From: Bythopirellula polymerisocia
GTDB taxonomy: Bacteria; Planctomycetota; Planctomycetia; Pirellulales; Lacipirellulaceae
NCBI RefSeq assembly: GCF_007860015.1
Contig: NZ_SJPS01000002.1
Location: forward strand, 496,898-560,897
Direction of reading: 5' to 3'
Length of the DNA: 64,000 nucleotides
Below the pieces are notes generated by a model. That model worked only from the letters and a program-made list of their open reading frames with translations, did not search any database and was not told the DNA's origin. The position numbers were made by a program, and so were the translations under genes. This document shows, one piece after another, positions 36,864-45,833 of this stretch. Each line of letters starts with the position of its first letter. Within the stretch, counting starts at the first letter, position 1.

Positions 36864-37175
36864 TAGAGCACCTCCCAAGAAGATTGATTAAATTCAAGAG
36901 CAAGTCAAATTGGCCGAGGCGAGTTAACAAGGCAAATGAAGAGTCCGGCAAGCACCCGCCGCCAAACCTCAGTATCAACGCATGTTCGATTATCGTCAAG
37001 CAAATTCAGAGATAATTTGGCTATTAGAGCTGTATATGATACATCATTTGACTGGTAGACACCTATTTGAACATGCATCCTTAGCAGCTTGATTTCTCGC
37101 GTCTGTTATACTGCAGAGAGACTTTGAATCACTATTCCTGCCAAATTTCATGCCGCAAGGTAAACGAGGCACGAC
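36864..37175. other. Divergent intergenic region with a small inverted repeat
   Basis: Spacer between the PEP-CTERM paralogue and the propeller gene. TGTAT-ATG-ATACA at 37031-37043 is a 13-base symmetric element of the kind bound by GntR-type regulators, but I found no second clear copy near the other sugar genes. Nothing else is recognisable. Confidence 0.35.
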
Positions 37176-38972
37176 ATGCATCGTCTGCTCGAGATACTCC
37201 GTGGTTGCCTCCTGCTCTTTACCTGTGGCCTGCCAGCCCTGGCCCAAGATTATCACGCGATACAGGTGCTCGACTCAGAGACTGGCCGGGGAGTGCCGCT
37301 CGTAAAAATCCAGGCCAACGGGCAAGACTACTTTACCGATAGCAATGGCCTACTGGCATTTGGCACACAGGGAGAACTCGATCAGAACGTAGATTTCTCG
37401 CTTTCTAGTTATGGATACACCAGCAGTGTCTGGCCTCTGCTGACGACAATTGGCACCACGAGTCAGGTGACGATCCAACGTGAACAGTTTGCCGAGAGGC
37501 TCTATCGTGTGACGGGTAAGGGCATCTATCAAGACACGGTTCTACTCGGCCAGATCGCGCCCATCCAGAAACCTTTGATCAATGCCAACGTGAAGGGTCA
37601 GGATTCTGTGCAGTCAGTGATCTATAAAGGCCAACTCCATTGGTTCTGGGGGGACACCCTTTATGACGTCGGGTTTGGAAACTTCCGCACGTCGGGAGCA
37701 ACCTCTCAAATACCTGGGCAAGGGGGGCTGGATCCTGCAGTCGGCGTTGACCTGAGTTACTATGTTGACGCAGCGGGATCGTCGAAACAGATGATGCCGC
37801 TGTCACAACCTGGGCCGGTGTGGATTGATGGCCTGTTCACGGTCCACGACAACAGTGGTCGCGAGGTGATGCTCACCCACTACTCGCGGCGCGATCCGAA
37901 AAATGCCCTCGGGGCTCAGGTTGAGCATGGTTTGGCACGTTTCAATGATTCGCAGGAACTATTCCAGCGTCACCAGGTTTACCCGCTCAGTGCCCCCATC
38001 GTGGCGTCTGGGCATTCCTTTGAGCACACACTAGGGGGTCAGGAATATATTTACTTTGCCGAGTCCTATCCCAACATCCGCGTGAAGAAGAACTGGAACG
38101 ACGTAAACGATCCGGCTCAATGGGAAGCGTTTACACCCCTGATAGAGGGTTCGTTGTACGACCCGGCCGATCCCCCGCTGGAACTCGACTTCCAAGGAAA
38201 ACCAGTTTACGGGTGGAAAAAGAACACCCAGCCTATGAACACCGACATGATGGAGCAGCTGGCCCAAAACGGCTTTATTCAGCGAGACGAATCTCCGTTT
38301 CGATTGAAGGATTTTGTCACGGGAGATGATGTGCGTTTGCACCGGGCGTCGGTCTACTGGAACGAATATCGCGAGAATTGGATCATGATTGGCAACCAGG
38401 CATTCGGCGACAGTTTTTTGGGAGAAGTTTGGTTTGCCGAAGCACCCACGCCTGAAGGGCCATGGGAAAACGCCGTCAAAGTAGTTACTCACCACGACGG
38501 AGCTGAAAACTACACGCTCTACAACCCCAAGCAACATCCGTACTTCAGTGAGGAGGGGGGGAGGTATATCTATTTCGAGGGAACCTACGCGAATACATTT
38601 TCTGGAAACCCCATCGCGACACCGCTCTATGACTACAACCAGGTCATGTATCGCTTGGATTTGTCTTTGATCCCATCTCTCTCAATGGCGGCAATCCCGG
38701 GGGACTTTGGCCACAATGGCTTTGTTGATAGCTCAGATCTCGCTATCTGGAAAAAGGGATATGGAGACAACGAGAGTAGCATCGCAGATGCGGATGGTGA
38801 TGCAGACACAGACGGCGAGGATTTTCTTACTTGGCAGCGCAATTTTACGGGGTCGGCATCTTTGTCGGCAGCAAGAGTCCCCGAACCAGGCGGCGTGCTG
38901 CTTGTCATAAGTAACCTGATGATGCTGAGCTTGAAACGTCGGCCGGAACGAGTGGAGCGAGTACCGGCATGA
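37176..38972 (+). CDS. Exported DUF4185-like beta-propeller with dockerin-like repeats and PEP-CTERM tail
   Basis: A 598-residue exported protein. A signal peptide (residues 1-24) precedes a ~100-residue beta domain. A five-bladed propeller-like region of the DUF4185/glycosidase-like kind follows, with the marker HWFWGDTLYD near residue 160, GPWENAVKVVTHH near 428 and an HPYFSEEGGRYIYFEGTY blade near 452. Two dockerin-like Ca-binding loops (GDFGHNGFVDSSDLAIWKKG and DADGDADTDGEDFLTWQRN) lie near 510-550, and a VPEPGGVLLV tail ends the protein. It is likely a surface carbohydrate-active protein. Related propellers are encoded at 41247 and 45834. Catalytic residues cannot be assigned. Confidence 0.7.
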   Translation: MHRLLEILRGCLLLFTCGLPALAQDYHAIQVLDSETGRGVPLVKIQANGQDYFTDSNGLLAFGTQGELDQNVDFSLSSYGYTSSVWPLLTTIGTTSQVTIQREQFAERLYRVTGKGIYQDTVLLGQIAPIQKPLINANVKGQDSVQSVIYKGQLHWFWGDTLYDVGFGNFRTSGATSQIPGQGGLDPAVGVDLSYYVDAAGSSKQMMPLSQPGPVWIDGLFTVHDNSGREVMLTHYSRRDPKNALGAQVEHGLARFNDSQELFQRHQVYPLSAPIVASGHSFEHTLGGQEYIYFAESYPNIRVKKNWNDVNDPAQWEAFTPLIEGSLYDPADPPLELDFQGKPVYGWKKNTQPMNTDMMEQLAQNGFIQRDESPFRLKDFVTGDDVRLHRASVYWNEYRENWIMIGNQAFGDSFLGEVWFAEAPTPEGPWENAVKVVTHHDGAENYTLYNPKQHPYFSEEGGRYIYFEGTYANTFSGNPIATPLYDYNQVMYRLDLSLIPSLSMAAIPGDFGHNGFVDSSDLAIWKKGYGDNESSIADADGDADTDGEDFLTWQRNFTGSASLSAARVPEPGGVLLVISNLMMLSLKRRPERVERVPA

Positions 38973-39040
38973 ATCGATCAACTAGCATCGCCTGCCGGAA
39001 CTCGTGGTACTCGTCGCGGCCTACGTGATACTCGAAGTTC

Positions 39041-39682
39041 TCAGCGGTTCTTGAGTTCGACAACGAAGTTTGGGTTGCCCTTTTCAGTCTCGTACCCAAG
39101 TGTCGTTTGTGTGTTGTACTTTTCGGGAATGGAAATCTCGGGGTGAGTGACTTCCACTTTGTAGGTGCCGTAGTGGACGCCACGTAGGCCGTGCTCCGAC
39201 GCTGGGGAATCTTCATCCCGGATATCCATCGCAGCGGTCCCGCGAGGGTTTGTTGTTCCATATGCGGTTTTCACATTTTCTCCCAAATACTTTTCCGGGA
39301 CAATTTTCACTTGTGCCCCTGGTAAAGGACGTCCATTCATGCGTACATCAACGCGAAGACTGGTCACCCCTACTCGTGAAGATAGTAACTGGCGGATTTG
39401 CTCCTCGACTTCTTCTAAGGAGAGGGACCCGTTGCCGTCCTTGTCATAGAGTTGCATGTGGCGCTGGATTCCGGGACAGGAGACAAGTTCTTTGTCTGAC
39501 AGCGCACCATCGTGGTCCGTATCATAAAGCTCCATGGCTTGCTGGCTAGCATCAGCCGGATCAACATCAGGCACCTGTACAGCGGCCGGACCCCGGCTGC
39601 ACCCTTCGAGATACATGAAGCAGGCCACTACCAGGGAGACCTGAAGAAAAACTCTCCGGAATGCGCAGTTTTTGAAATTCAT
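39041..39682 (-). CDS. EF-hand lipoprotein with carboxypeptidase-regulatory-like domain
   Basis: A 213-residue predicted lipoprotein. The lipobox is LEGC at about residues 19-22. Two EF-hand loops follow (DTDHDGALSDKE and DKDGNGSLSLEE, about 43-80), then a beta-sandwich of the carboxypeptidase-regulatory type from about 100 (VRMNGRPLPGAQVKIVP ... GTYKVEVTHPEI). This pairing is common in planctomycetes next to DUF1559 genes, and here the DUF1559 gene lies 97 bases upstream on the same strand. The in-frame ATG at 39709 is an alternative start. Function unknown. Confidence 0.75.
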   Translation of the reverse strand: MNFKNCAFRRVFLQVSLVVACFMYLEGCSRGPAAVQVPDVDPADASQQAMELYDTDHDGALSDKELVSCPGIQRHMQLYDKDGNGSLSLEEVEEQIRQLLSSRVGVTSLRVDVRMNGRPLPGAQVKIVPEKYLGENVKTAYGTTNPRGTAAMDIRDEDSPASEHGLRGVHYGTYKVEVTHPEISIPEKYNTQTTLGYETEKGNPNFVVELKNR

Positions 39683-39779
39683 GGTGAGAGCAACGAATTT
39701 CATATGCACCTATTGTGGTCAGATTACAAACATTATCGGGATCACAACCTTACAAAGACCTATACTAGACTGTTCCTCA

Positions 39780-40820
39780 CTAAGGCGTAATCGGAATTTG
39801 AACGGGAAGAATACCCCCCCCATCGTTTCGATGACTGGCGCGACGATGCACATCCGGGTCAACGTCGTATGATACAATTTGGACCGACCCGTCACAATTG
39901 GCCATATTGAACCCTCCAGGATGCGCACTGCCAAAGCTGCCGTAGGATTCTTGGCCGAGACGATCTTGCAGTGGCGGATCATTCACGCTGGTCCAGCGAT
40001 TCACATCCCAGTCAAATCCCTGATACATGCTGTGATTATCACCACCGTCATCGGTTCCATCAGATTCATAATATAAGGGATTGAGGTATTTTTCGCCGAC
40101 TGCATAGGTATTAGAGGAACCATCGGTGATGTCTTTGAATCCGATTTCCGCGCCCTGATAGTTGACCCCTGTCTGACCGTCTAACGGAGGCCATTGTTTG
40201 TCTCCTAAAGTTTTGTAATCGAAAAACAGCCACTCAATTTTCGTTTCATATTTCTTTTCATCCTCCAACCAAAACTCCATTCCTTTTTCCCCATCGCCAG
40301 CATTCGCTGCGTAGTCGCTACGAGCCACGAATGGTGCACGAGCCCCGTTCCTTGGAGTCCATGAATTGGACAAGGCATAGGGTTGCGCCTGTGCGGGCCG
40401 CCGGGAAGGACAATTGAAAAAGGAAATTGGTTTACCTTGTAAGTCGATGGATTGCTGTCGTTGGGCAGCCGTAATATTTAGCTTATCTCCATCATCCGTG
40501 ATATCGTAAATTGCTTGCTGCTCGACATATGGCAATATCTGGTAGATCCATCCCCCAGGCTGCTCGCGGCCCGTGCCTAGTAGCGGATCGCCCAAGTACA
40601 CAGCTGTCCAGCCGGAACAAGGAAGAATTCCGTGAGTAGATTCATGATTCAAAAAGCCAAGCCCCATCTGCTTCAAGTTGTTCACGCACTGCATGCGGCG
40701 CGCTGCCTCTCGCGCCGCTTGGACAGCCGGCAACAGCAGGCCCACGAGGACTCCGATGATAGCGATCACAACCAAGAGCTCAACAAGCGTAAAACCTTGT
40801 AAGCGACGTGACTTGTCCAC
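39780..40820 (-). CDS. DUF1559 prepilin-like exported protein
   Basis: A 346-residue member of the large planctomycete DUF1559 family. It has a type IV prepilin-like N-terminus: GFTLVELLVVIAIIGVLVG with the Gly-Phe processing site at about residues 8-9, then LLPAVQAAREAARRMQC. The C-terminal family motif FGSAHPGGFNMANCDGSVQIV is present near residue 305. I start at the GTG at 40820 because only a short basic leader precedes the prepilin cleavage site and GGAG lies 8 bases upstream. These proteins are thought to be pseudopilin-like surface or secretion components, but their role is not established. Confidence 0.9.
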   Translation of the reverse strand: MDKSRRLQGFTLVELLVVIAIIGVLVGLLLPAVQAAREAARRMQCVNNLKQMGLGFLNHESTHGILPCSGWTAVYLGDPLLGTGREQPGGWIYQILPYVEQQAIYDITDDGDKLNITAAQRQQSIDLQGKPISFFNCPSRRPAQAQPYALSNSWTPRNGARAPFVARSDYAANAGDGEKGMEFWLEDEKKYETKIEWLFFDYKTLGDKQWPPLDGQTGVNYQGAEIGFKDITDGSSNTYAVGEKYLNPLYYESDGTDDGGDNHSMYQGFDWDVNRWTSVNDPPLQDRLGQESYGSFGSAHPGGFNMANCDGSVQIVSYDVDPDVHRRASHRNDGGGILPVQIPITP

Positions 40821-41246
40821 AATGGAAACTCCGAGCTGAAGAGTGAGAAACGAGCTGTCGCAAATCGGCTGTATCACGACAAGCAAATTGAAAGCAGGTA
40901 GTCAGCGGTTGAACTGAATTGTAATTCAAGCTCGCTATCCACCCTGATTATTGCTCATCCCCCACATTAGGTCAAACCAATTCGGTTGAACTTGCAAAGT
41001 TGCTATTGCAACTTGATCCGATTCAAATGATGTATCAATTGAGAACACCCTAGGTTTGAGCGGGGTTCGTTGTGATCGCCATCGCTTTAATGCCAGGCAA
41101 CCAAGCTGGCAGTGCGATTCGTTTCCATTACAATGGACATCGCTAGTCGCGGAGAATTGCTCTGGGTTGGACTTGTAACCGTATCTTCTTTGTTCACTTT
41201 TCTTTTGCTTTAGTCCGGCGCTGAGTTGCAACGACGGAGACGATTG
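40821..41246. other. Divergent intergenic region, nothing recognised
   Basis: The 426 bases between the DUF1559 gene and the esterase/propeller gene contain no frame with family resemblance, no clear hairpin with T-run and no repeat that I can support. Promoters for both genes are presumed here. Confidence 0.4.
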
Positions 41247-43952
41247 ATGACAAAAACAATCATTTGCTACCTGGCAGCTATGTGCTGGTCATATTTTGCG
41301 GAGCAAGTTCTTGCCGAAGTCGCCATTCGTACCGAAAGCAGCCCCCTTTCGGTGTCGAGCCAAGAGTATCAGGCACGAATTGAAGCAGATGGTTGTTTGA
41401 CGAATTTGCGAATCGGCGGCCATGAGTTTTTAGCTCCAGGAGTTTCCATCTCTCGTGGGAGCTACTTCTTCTCGGGTGGGCCCCTCCAGCTCAGCAGCAT
41501 CGAACAAGCCGCAGACAACATCGTTACTGCCAGCAATGAGACCGCAGCGATTCGCTATGGATTTGACGATGCGGGGATGACATGGCAGCTTACGAATAAG
41601 TCGGATAATGCGATTGTATTTTTCATGGTTTTATCCAAGGACGTAAATGCAGCGTTCAATCATGAGGGGCAGGCTTTCATGCTTCCAGTGAACGAGTCAT
41701 GGACGGAAGTTACTCTGGTGGAGGGAGACTCACTACTCAAAATTCATGGCTGCGACAAGTTGTGGGGGCCTTGGCAAGGACCCCATCAAGTATGTCAGGT
41801 ATCGCTGGAGCCCCATGAAGAGAAGACTATTACATTGTCCGTAGGTGAAGTAACTCCTGAGTTGCGTGAGCAGATTAGAGCAATAACCCCGAAACTTTCT
41901 GAGTCCAAGCTCCAAGTTTTTTCACCTCGAGAACATCAAGTCTTTCAACGTTCCAGCGCAGCGAAGGGAATGATCTTCTTGAACGGGCACACAACGACCC
42001 ATGCCGACGCAATTAGATTTCGGATTACCGGTAGTTCCATCGAGGGGCCACTGTCAGGCAAGTGGCAAACCTTGCCATTAGCACCAGAAACGAGCAGTTT
42101 TTCTGGCACACTGCCTCTCGCAGCCGGTGGCTGGTATGCACTCAATGTACAAGCGCTCAAAGAGGGCGAGGTACTGGCGGAATCAACCGTCGAACCGTTT
42201 GGAGTGGGTGAGGTCTTCGTCGGGGCAGGGCAGTCGAACTCGACCAACTGCGGAGAAATATGTACGCAGCAAACGTCTGGCATGGTGGCTTCGTTCAGTG
42301 GCACAGCCTGGCAGCTTGCCAACGATCCTCAGCCTGGAGTAGCAGATCGGAGCCAAGGGGGCAGCTTTTGGCCTGCTTTCGGCGACGCGATGTACGCTCG
42401 GTTTGGAGTTCCTATCGGCGTGGCAGCAACGGGCTATGGTGGCACAAGCGTCAACCAATGGCAGCCTGATGGCGATTTGTTTCCCTGGATGATGACACGC
42501 ATGTATCAATTGGGACCAAGAGGTTTTCGTGCGTTGCTGTGGCATCAAGGTGAAAGTGACGTCGAAATGCCTTCTGAAGAGTATTACGACAAATTGAGAC
42601 ACATCATCCTTTCGTCACGAACAGATGTGGGGGGGTACGTCCCGTGGTTTGTGGCACAGGCTTCTTATCACAATCCCGAGAAGCCAAGTTTCAAATCGGT
42701 CCGGAGTGCCCAAGCGAGACTTTGGAAAGAGGGAATTGCTCTGGAAGGCCCGGATACCGACACTCTCACCGGGGATCGGCGTGATCTGGGTGGTGCGGGT
42801 ATCCATTTCAGTCCCAAAGGGCTCTCGGAGCATGGTCGAATGTGGGCGGATCTAGTTGGCGACTATATCGATTCGGAATTGGAAATTGATACGGGCAATG
42901 GATCATCAGCGACAGCCACAGCCTGGCCCGAGGCGGATGCATTGTTTCATCGCGACCCCAGTTGGCTTGGCGGAGATGATGCCTATTCACTTGACTTGGG
43001 AGATGGACGGGTCGCCTGGTTTTTTGGTGATAGTTTCGTGGCTCCTACCCTTCAGGGCGAGCGTCGAAGCACAACGATGGTGCGCAATAGCGTGGGAATC
43101 CAAACCGGCTACGAACCAACGAGTGCAGAATTCGAAGCCTACTGGCAAGAGGCCAACGACAAGCCACAATCATTCATTGCAGACGAGGGGGAGGAATTTT
43201 TCTGGCCGGGGGGTTCGCTTCTGCTCGACGGCAAGATCTTGATGCTTATGATGCGGGCGCGTAATGCGAATCGCAAAATGGCTTTTGAGACGACAGGTTG
43301 GGGGGCTGTTTTAATCGACAACATCCAGAAAAACCCTGATCAATGGAAAATCCGCAAGGTGGATGCCCCCCCAAATCGTTTCGATGTTTTGGTCGGCTCG
43401 GCAACGCTCATCAAAGACGGAGAGTATGTCTTTGCGTATAGCGTGGCGAGCGAATCTCACGACGTCTATCTCGTTCGCTGGAGGCTTGCCAAGGCTGCCC
43501 AAGGAGACCTCTCAGCTCCTGAATGGTGGACAGGCTCTGAAAATGGTTGGGTCGATCAGAAGAAGCTCGATAGCTTGCCCGCACCAGTTATTAAATCGGG
43601 GCAAACTGAATTCACAGTGCATTTCTCTCCAAATTTGAATCGCTACGTTCAAGTCCAATTTTCGGGGTTTCCGCTGGCACCCATTGGTCTTAGAACGGCA
43701 CGATCTTTGACTGGACCTTGGACAGAACTTGAGGAGTTCTGCAGCCCCGAAGAGATGCAGCCGGGAAAGAACCAACCCCCTGACGCTGAAAGAATGCTTT
43801 ACGCCGCAAAAGCACATCCCGAGTTGGCATCCGACGGGTTGGCCATGACCTATTGCTCCAATACTTTTGACATTAAACATCTGATTGGCAGTCTCGATCT
43901 GTACTTTCCACGTTTCTTGCAAGTAAAGTTTTCTCAGTCAAAGGCTCCATAA
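41247..43952 (+). CDS. Exported SGNH acetylesterase fused to a DUF4185-like beta-propeller
   Basis: A 901-residue exported protein with a signal peptide at 1-23. An N-terminal beta region (about 25-220) precedes a 9-O-acetylesterase-like (SASA/DUF303) SGNH domain. That domain has GAGQSN near residue 327, the LWHQGESD block near 430 and the late IHFSPKGLSEHG with the catalytic His near 517. The last ~340 residues form a DUF4185-like propeller with VAWFFGDSFV near 585 and MVRNSVGIQTG near 608. The natural inference is deacetylation of a polysaccharide combined with a second carbohydrate-active or binding propeller. It is followed after 52 bases by the symporter gene. Confidence 0.75.
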   Translation: MTKTIICYLAAMCWSYFAEQVLAEVAIRTESSPLSVSSQEYQARIEADGCLTNLRIGGHEFLAPGVSISRGSYFFSGGPLQLSSIEQAADNIVTASNETAAIRYGFDDAGMTWQLTNKSDNAIVFFMVLSKDVNAAFNHEGQAFMLPVNESWTEVTLVEGDSLLKIHGCDKLWGPWQGPHQVCQVSLEPHEEKTITLSVGEVTPELREQIRAITPKLSESKLQVFSPREHQVFQRSSAAKGMIFLNGHTTTHADAIRFRITGSSIEGPLSGKWQTLPLAPETSSFSGTLPLAAGGWYALNVQALKEGEVLAESTVEPFGVGEVFVGAGQSNSTNCGEICTQQTSGMVASFSGTAWQLANDPQPGVADRSQGGSFWPAFGDAMYARFGVPIGVAATGYGGTSVNQWQPDGDLFPWMMTRMYQLGPRGFRALLWHQGESDVEMPSEEYYDKLRHIILSSRTDVGGYVPWFVAQASYHNPEKPSFKSVRSAQARLWKEGIALEGPDTDTLTGDRRDLGGAGIHFSPKGLSEHGRMWADLVGDYIDSELEIDTGNGSSATATAWPEADALFHRDPSWLGGDDAYSLDLGDGRVAWFFGDSFVAPTLQGERRSTTMVRNSVGIQTGYEPTSAEFEAYWQEANDKPQSFIADEGEEFFWPGGSLLLDGKILMLMMRARNANRKMAFETTGWGAVLIDNIQKNPDQWKIRKVDAPPNRFDVLVGSATLIKDGEYVFAYSVASESHDVYLVRWRLAKAAQGDLSAPEWWTGSENGWVDQKKLDSLPAPVIKSGQTEFTVHFSPNLNRYVQVQFSGFPLAPIGLRTARSLTGPWTELEEFCSPEEMQPGKNQPPDAERMLYAAKAHPELASDGLAMTYCSNTFDIKHLIGSLDLYFPRFLQVKFSQSKAP

Positions 43953-44004
43953 GTATTTTCGACTCAAATGGGTCTTCGGTCACTTTTCCCAAAAGGCAAA
44001 CCCT

Positions 44005-45819
44005 GTGTCTACTCTCGATGCCGCGATCATTTTATTATTTTTTGTCGCGTTAATTGGTGTTGGCGTCTGGCAACAGCGTCGTGCCTCCAAGAGCCTGGAT
44101 AACTATTTTCTCGGCGGACATCGGATTCACTGGCTGGCTCTGGCAATGTCGGGGTCGGTATCGACCTTCGATATCAGCGGCACAATGTGGATGGTCACGT
44201 TGATCTATTTGTTTGGCATGAAATCGGTTTGGAACCACTGGATGTGGGGCTTCATGATGGCTGCCTTTTTCATGTCGTACATGGGGAAGTGGGTCCGTCG
44301 GTCGCGAGTTATGACTGGAGCGGAGTGGATGATCACTCGTTTTGGCGATCAAGCCGACGGTCGGGCGGCGCGATATGCCTACGCCCTGATGGCAGTGATT
44401 ACGCTTGTCGGACTCACGGGTTACGGCTTCGAAGGGATCGGCAAATTTTCAGCTGAATACGTAAAAACCGGTTTGGATCCGGAAGATAATATTCGGCTCT
44501 GTGCTTTTGTGGTATTTGGCATCACGACGATTTACACCTTACTGGGTGGGTTGGAAGCCGTCGTAATCACAAATGTATTGCAGACATGCATACTAGTAGT
44601 TGCCAGTATTGTGATTGCTGCCATCGCTTATTTTGAACTTACTCCCGAGATTCTTGCGGCCTTAACGCCGGTGGATGGAGATAGCTTTACCAGCCTCTGG
44701 CCCAAATGGCAATTAGATAACATCGAAGCACTACCGAGCGGCTATCAGGGCTATCATATGTTCGGGCTATTGGTCGTCGCTTGGGTTGCAAAAGGGTTCT
44801 TGCTGAACCTCGGTGGACCAGGACAGATGTTTGATTTCCAGATGTTTCTATCCACGCGCGATCCCCGCGACGCGGCCAAGGTAGGTGCTGCCTGGAGTGC
44901 CTTTTTAGTCGTTCGCTGGGCAATGGTCATGGGGATTGCCCTGTTGGCGATCGGCGCTGGTATCGAGATTGTTGACGGACAAGGAACCGTCGACGCAGAA
45001 ATCGTCATGCCCAGAGTGCTGGCGAAATACCTGGGCCCTGGAGTGCTGGGACTTGTGCTGGCCGGGCTGTTAGCTGCTTTCATGTCGACTTTCGCCGCTA
45101 CAGTGAATTCAGGAGCTTCCTATCTTGTGCGGGACTTGTGGCAACCAATCTTTCGCCCTCATGCGGATGAAAAGCATCTTGTGCGGGCCAGTTACGTTGC
45201 CACGATTTCAATCGTCGTCGCTGGAACGCTCATCGGCCTCTATGCAAGTTCGATCCGTCAGGTGTGGGATTGGATCATGATGGCACTGGGGGCGGCTTTT
45301 GTCATTCCAAATGTATTCCGCTGGTACTGGTGGAGGTTTAATGGAACCGGTTACGCCGCTGGAACCCTCGTGGGTCTGGCTGGAGCAATGCCGTTGCTGT
45401 TCATGTCGCTCAAGGGGGTGGAGCCGCCGATTTACATCACCTTTCCGGCTTTGTGTGGGATTTCCTTGATTGCTTCGATACTCGGGACCTATTTGTCACG
45501 ACCAACCGATGAGACGACCTTGGTCAATTTCTATCGCAACGTGCGACCATTCGGCTGGTGGGGACCGATTCGCAGTCGTTCGGGGCTCACGGCAGATGAG
45601 CTGCAAAGTCCCGGCGAGAGTGCAACTTACGCCGCATTAAATGTAGGGTTGGCGTGCTTGGCTATTTTCGGTGCCTACGTAGCCCCCATGTACTTGGTGG
45701 GACACTGGCACTGGAGGGCGCTCTGCTGGGCTGCCGTGTCGGTAGTCGCCATCATTTTCTTGAAGTTCACCTGGTACGAACATCTACCGAAGTCCGAGGA
45801 ACTAAGCTCGGAGAATTGA
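44005..45819 (+). CDS. Sodium:solute symporter (SSS family)
   Basis: A 604-residue integral membrane protein with about 13 predicted helices, typical of the Na+/sugar or Na+/solute SSS family. The opening helix is followed by the family-type DNYFLGGHRIHWLALAMS segment near residue 32, then GTMWMVTLIY and a MTGAEWMITRFG segment near 104. The start is a GTG at 44005, 52 bases after the esterase gene, so co-transcription is likely. In context it is the best candidate for uptake of the released sugar across the inner membrane; the substrate is inferred only. Confidence 0.88.
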   Translation: MSTLDAAIILLFFVALIGVGVWQQRRASKSLDNYFLGGHRIHWLALAMSGSVSTFDISGTMWMVTLIYLFGMKSVWNHWMWGFMMAAFFMSYMGKWVRRSRVMTGAEWMITRFGDQADGRAARYAYALMAVITLVGLTGYGFEGIGKFSAEYVKTGLDPEDNIRLCAFVVFGITTIYTLLGGLEAVVITNVLQTCILVVASIVIAAIAYFELTPEILAALTPVDGDSFTSLWPKWQLDNIEALPSGYQGYHMFGLLVVAWVAKGFLLNLGGPGQMFDFQMFLSTRDPRDAAKVGAAWSAFLVVRWAMVMGIALLAIGAGIEIVDGQGTVDAEIVMPRVLAKYLGPGVLGLVLAGLLAAFMSTFAATVNSGASYLVRDLWQPIFRPHADEKHLVRASYVATISIVVAGTLIGLYASSIRQVWDWIMMALGAAFVIPNVFRWYWWRFNGTGYAAGTLVGLAGAMPLLFMSLKGVEPPIYITFPALCGISLIASILGTYLSRPTDETTLVNFYRNVRPFGWWGPIRSRSGLTADELQSPGESATYAALNVGLACLAIFGAYVAPMYLVGHWHWRALCWAAVSVVAIIFLKFTWYEHLPKSEELSSEN

Positions 45820-45833
45820 GGACCAGATCCTTC

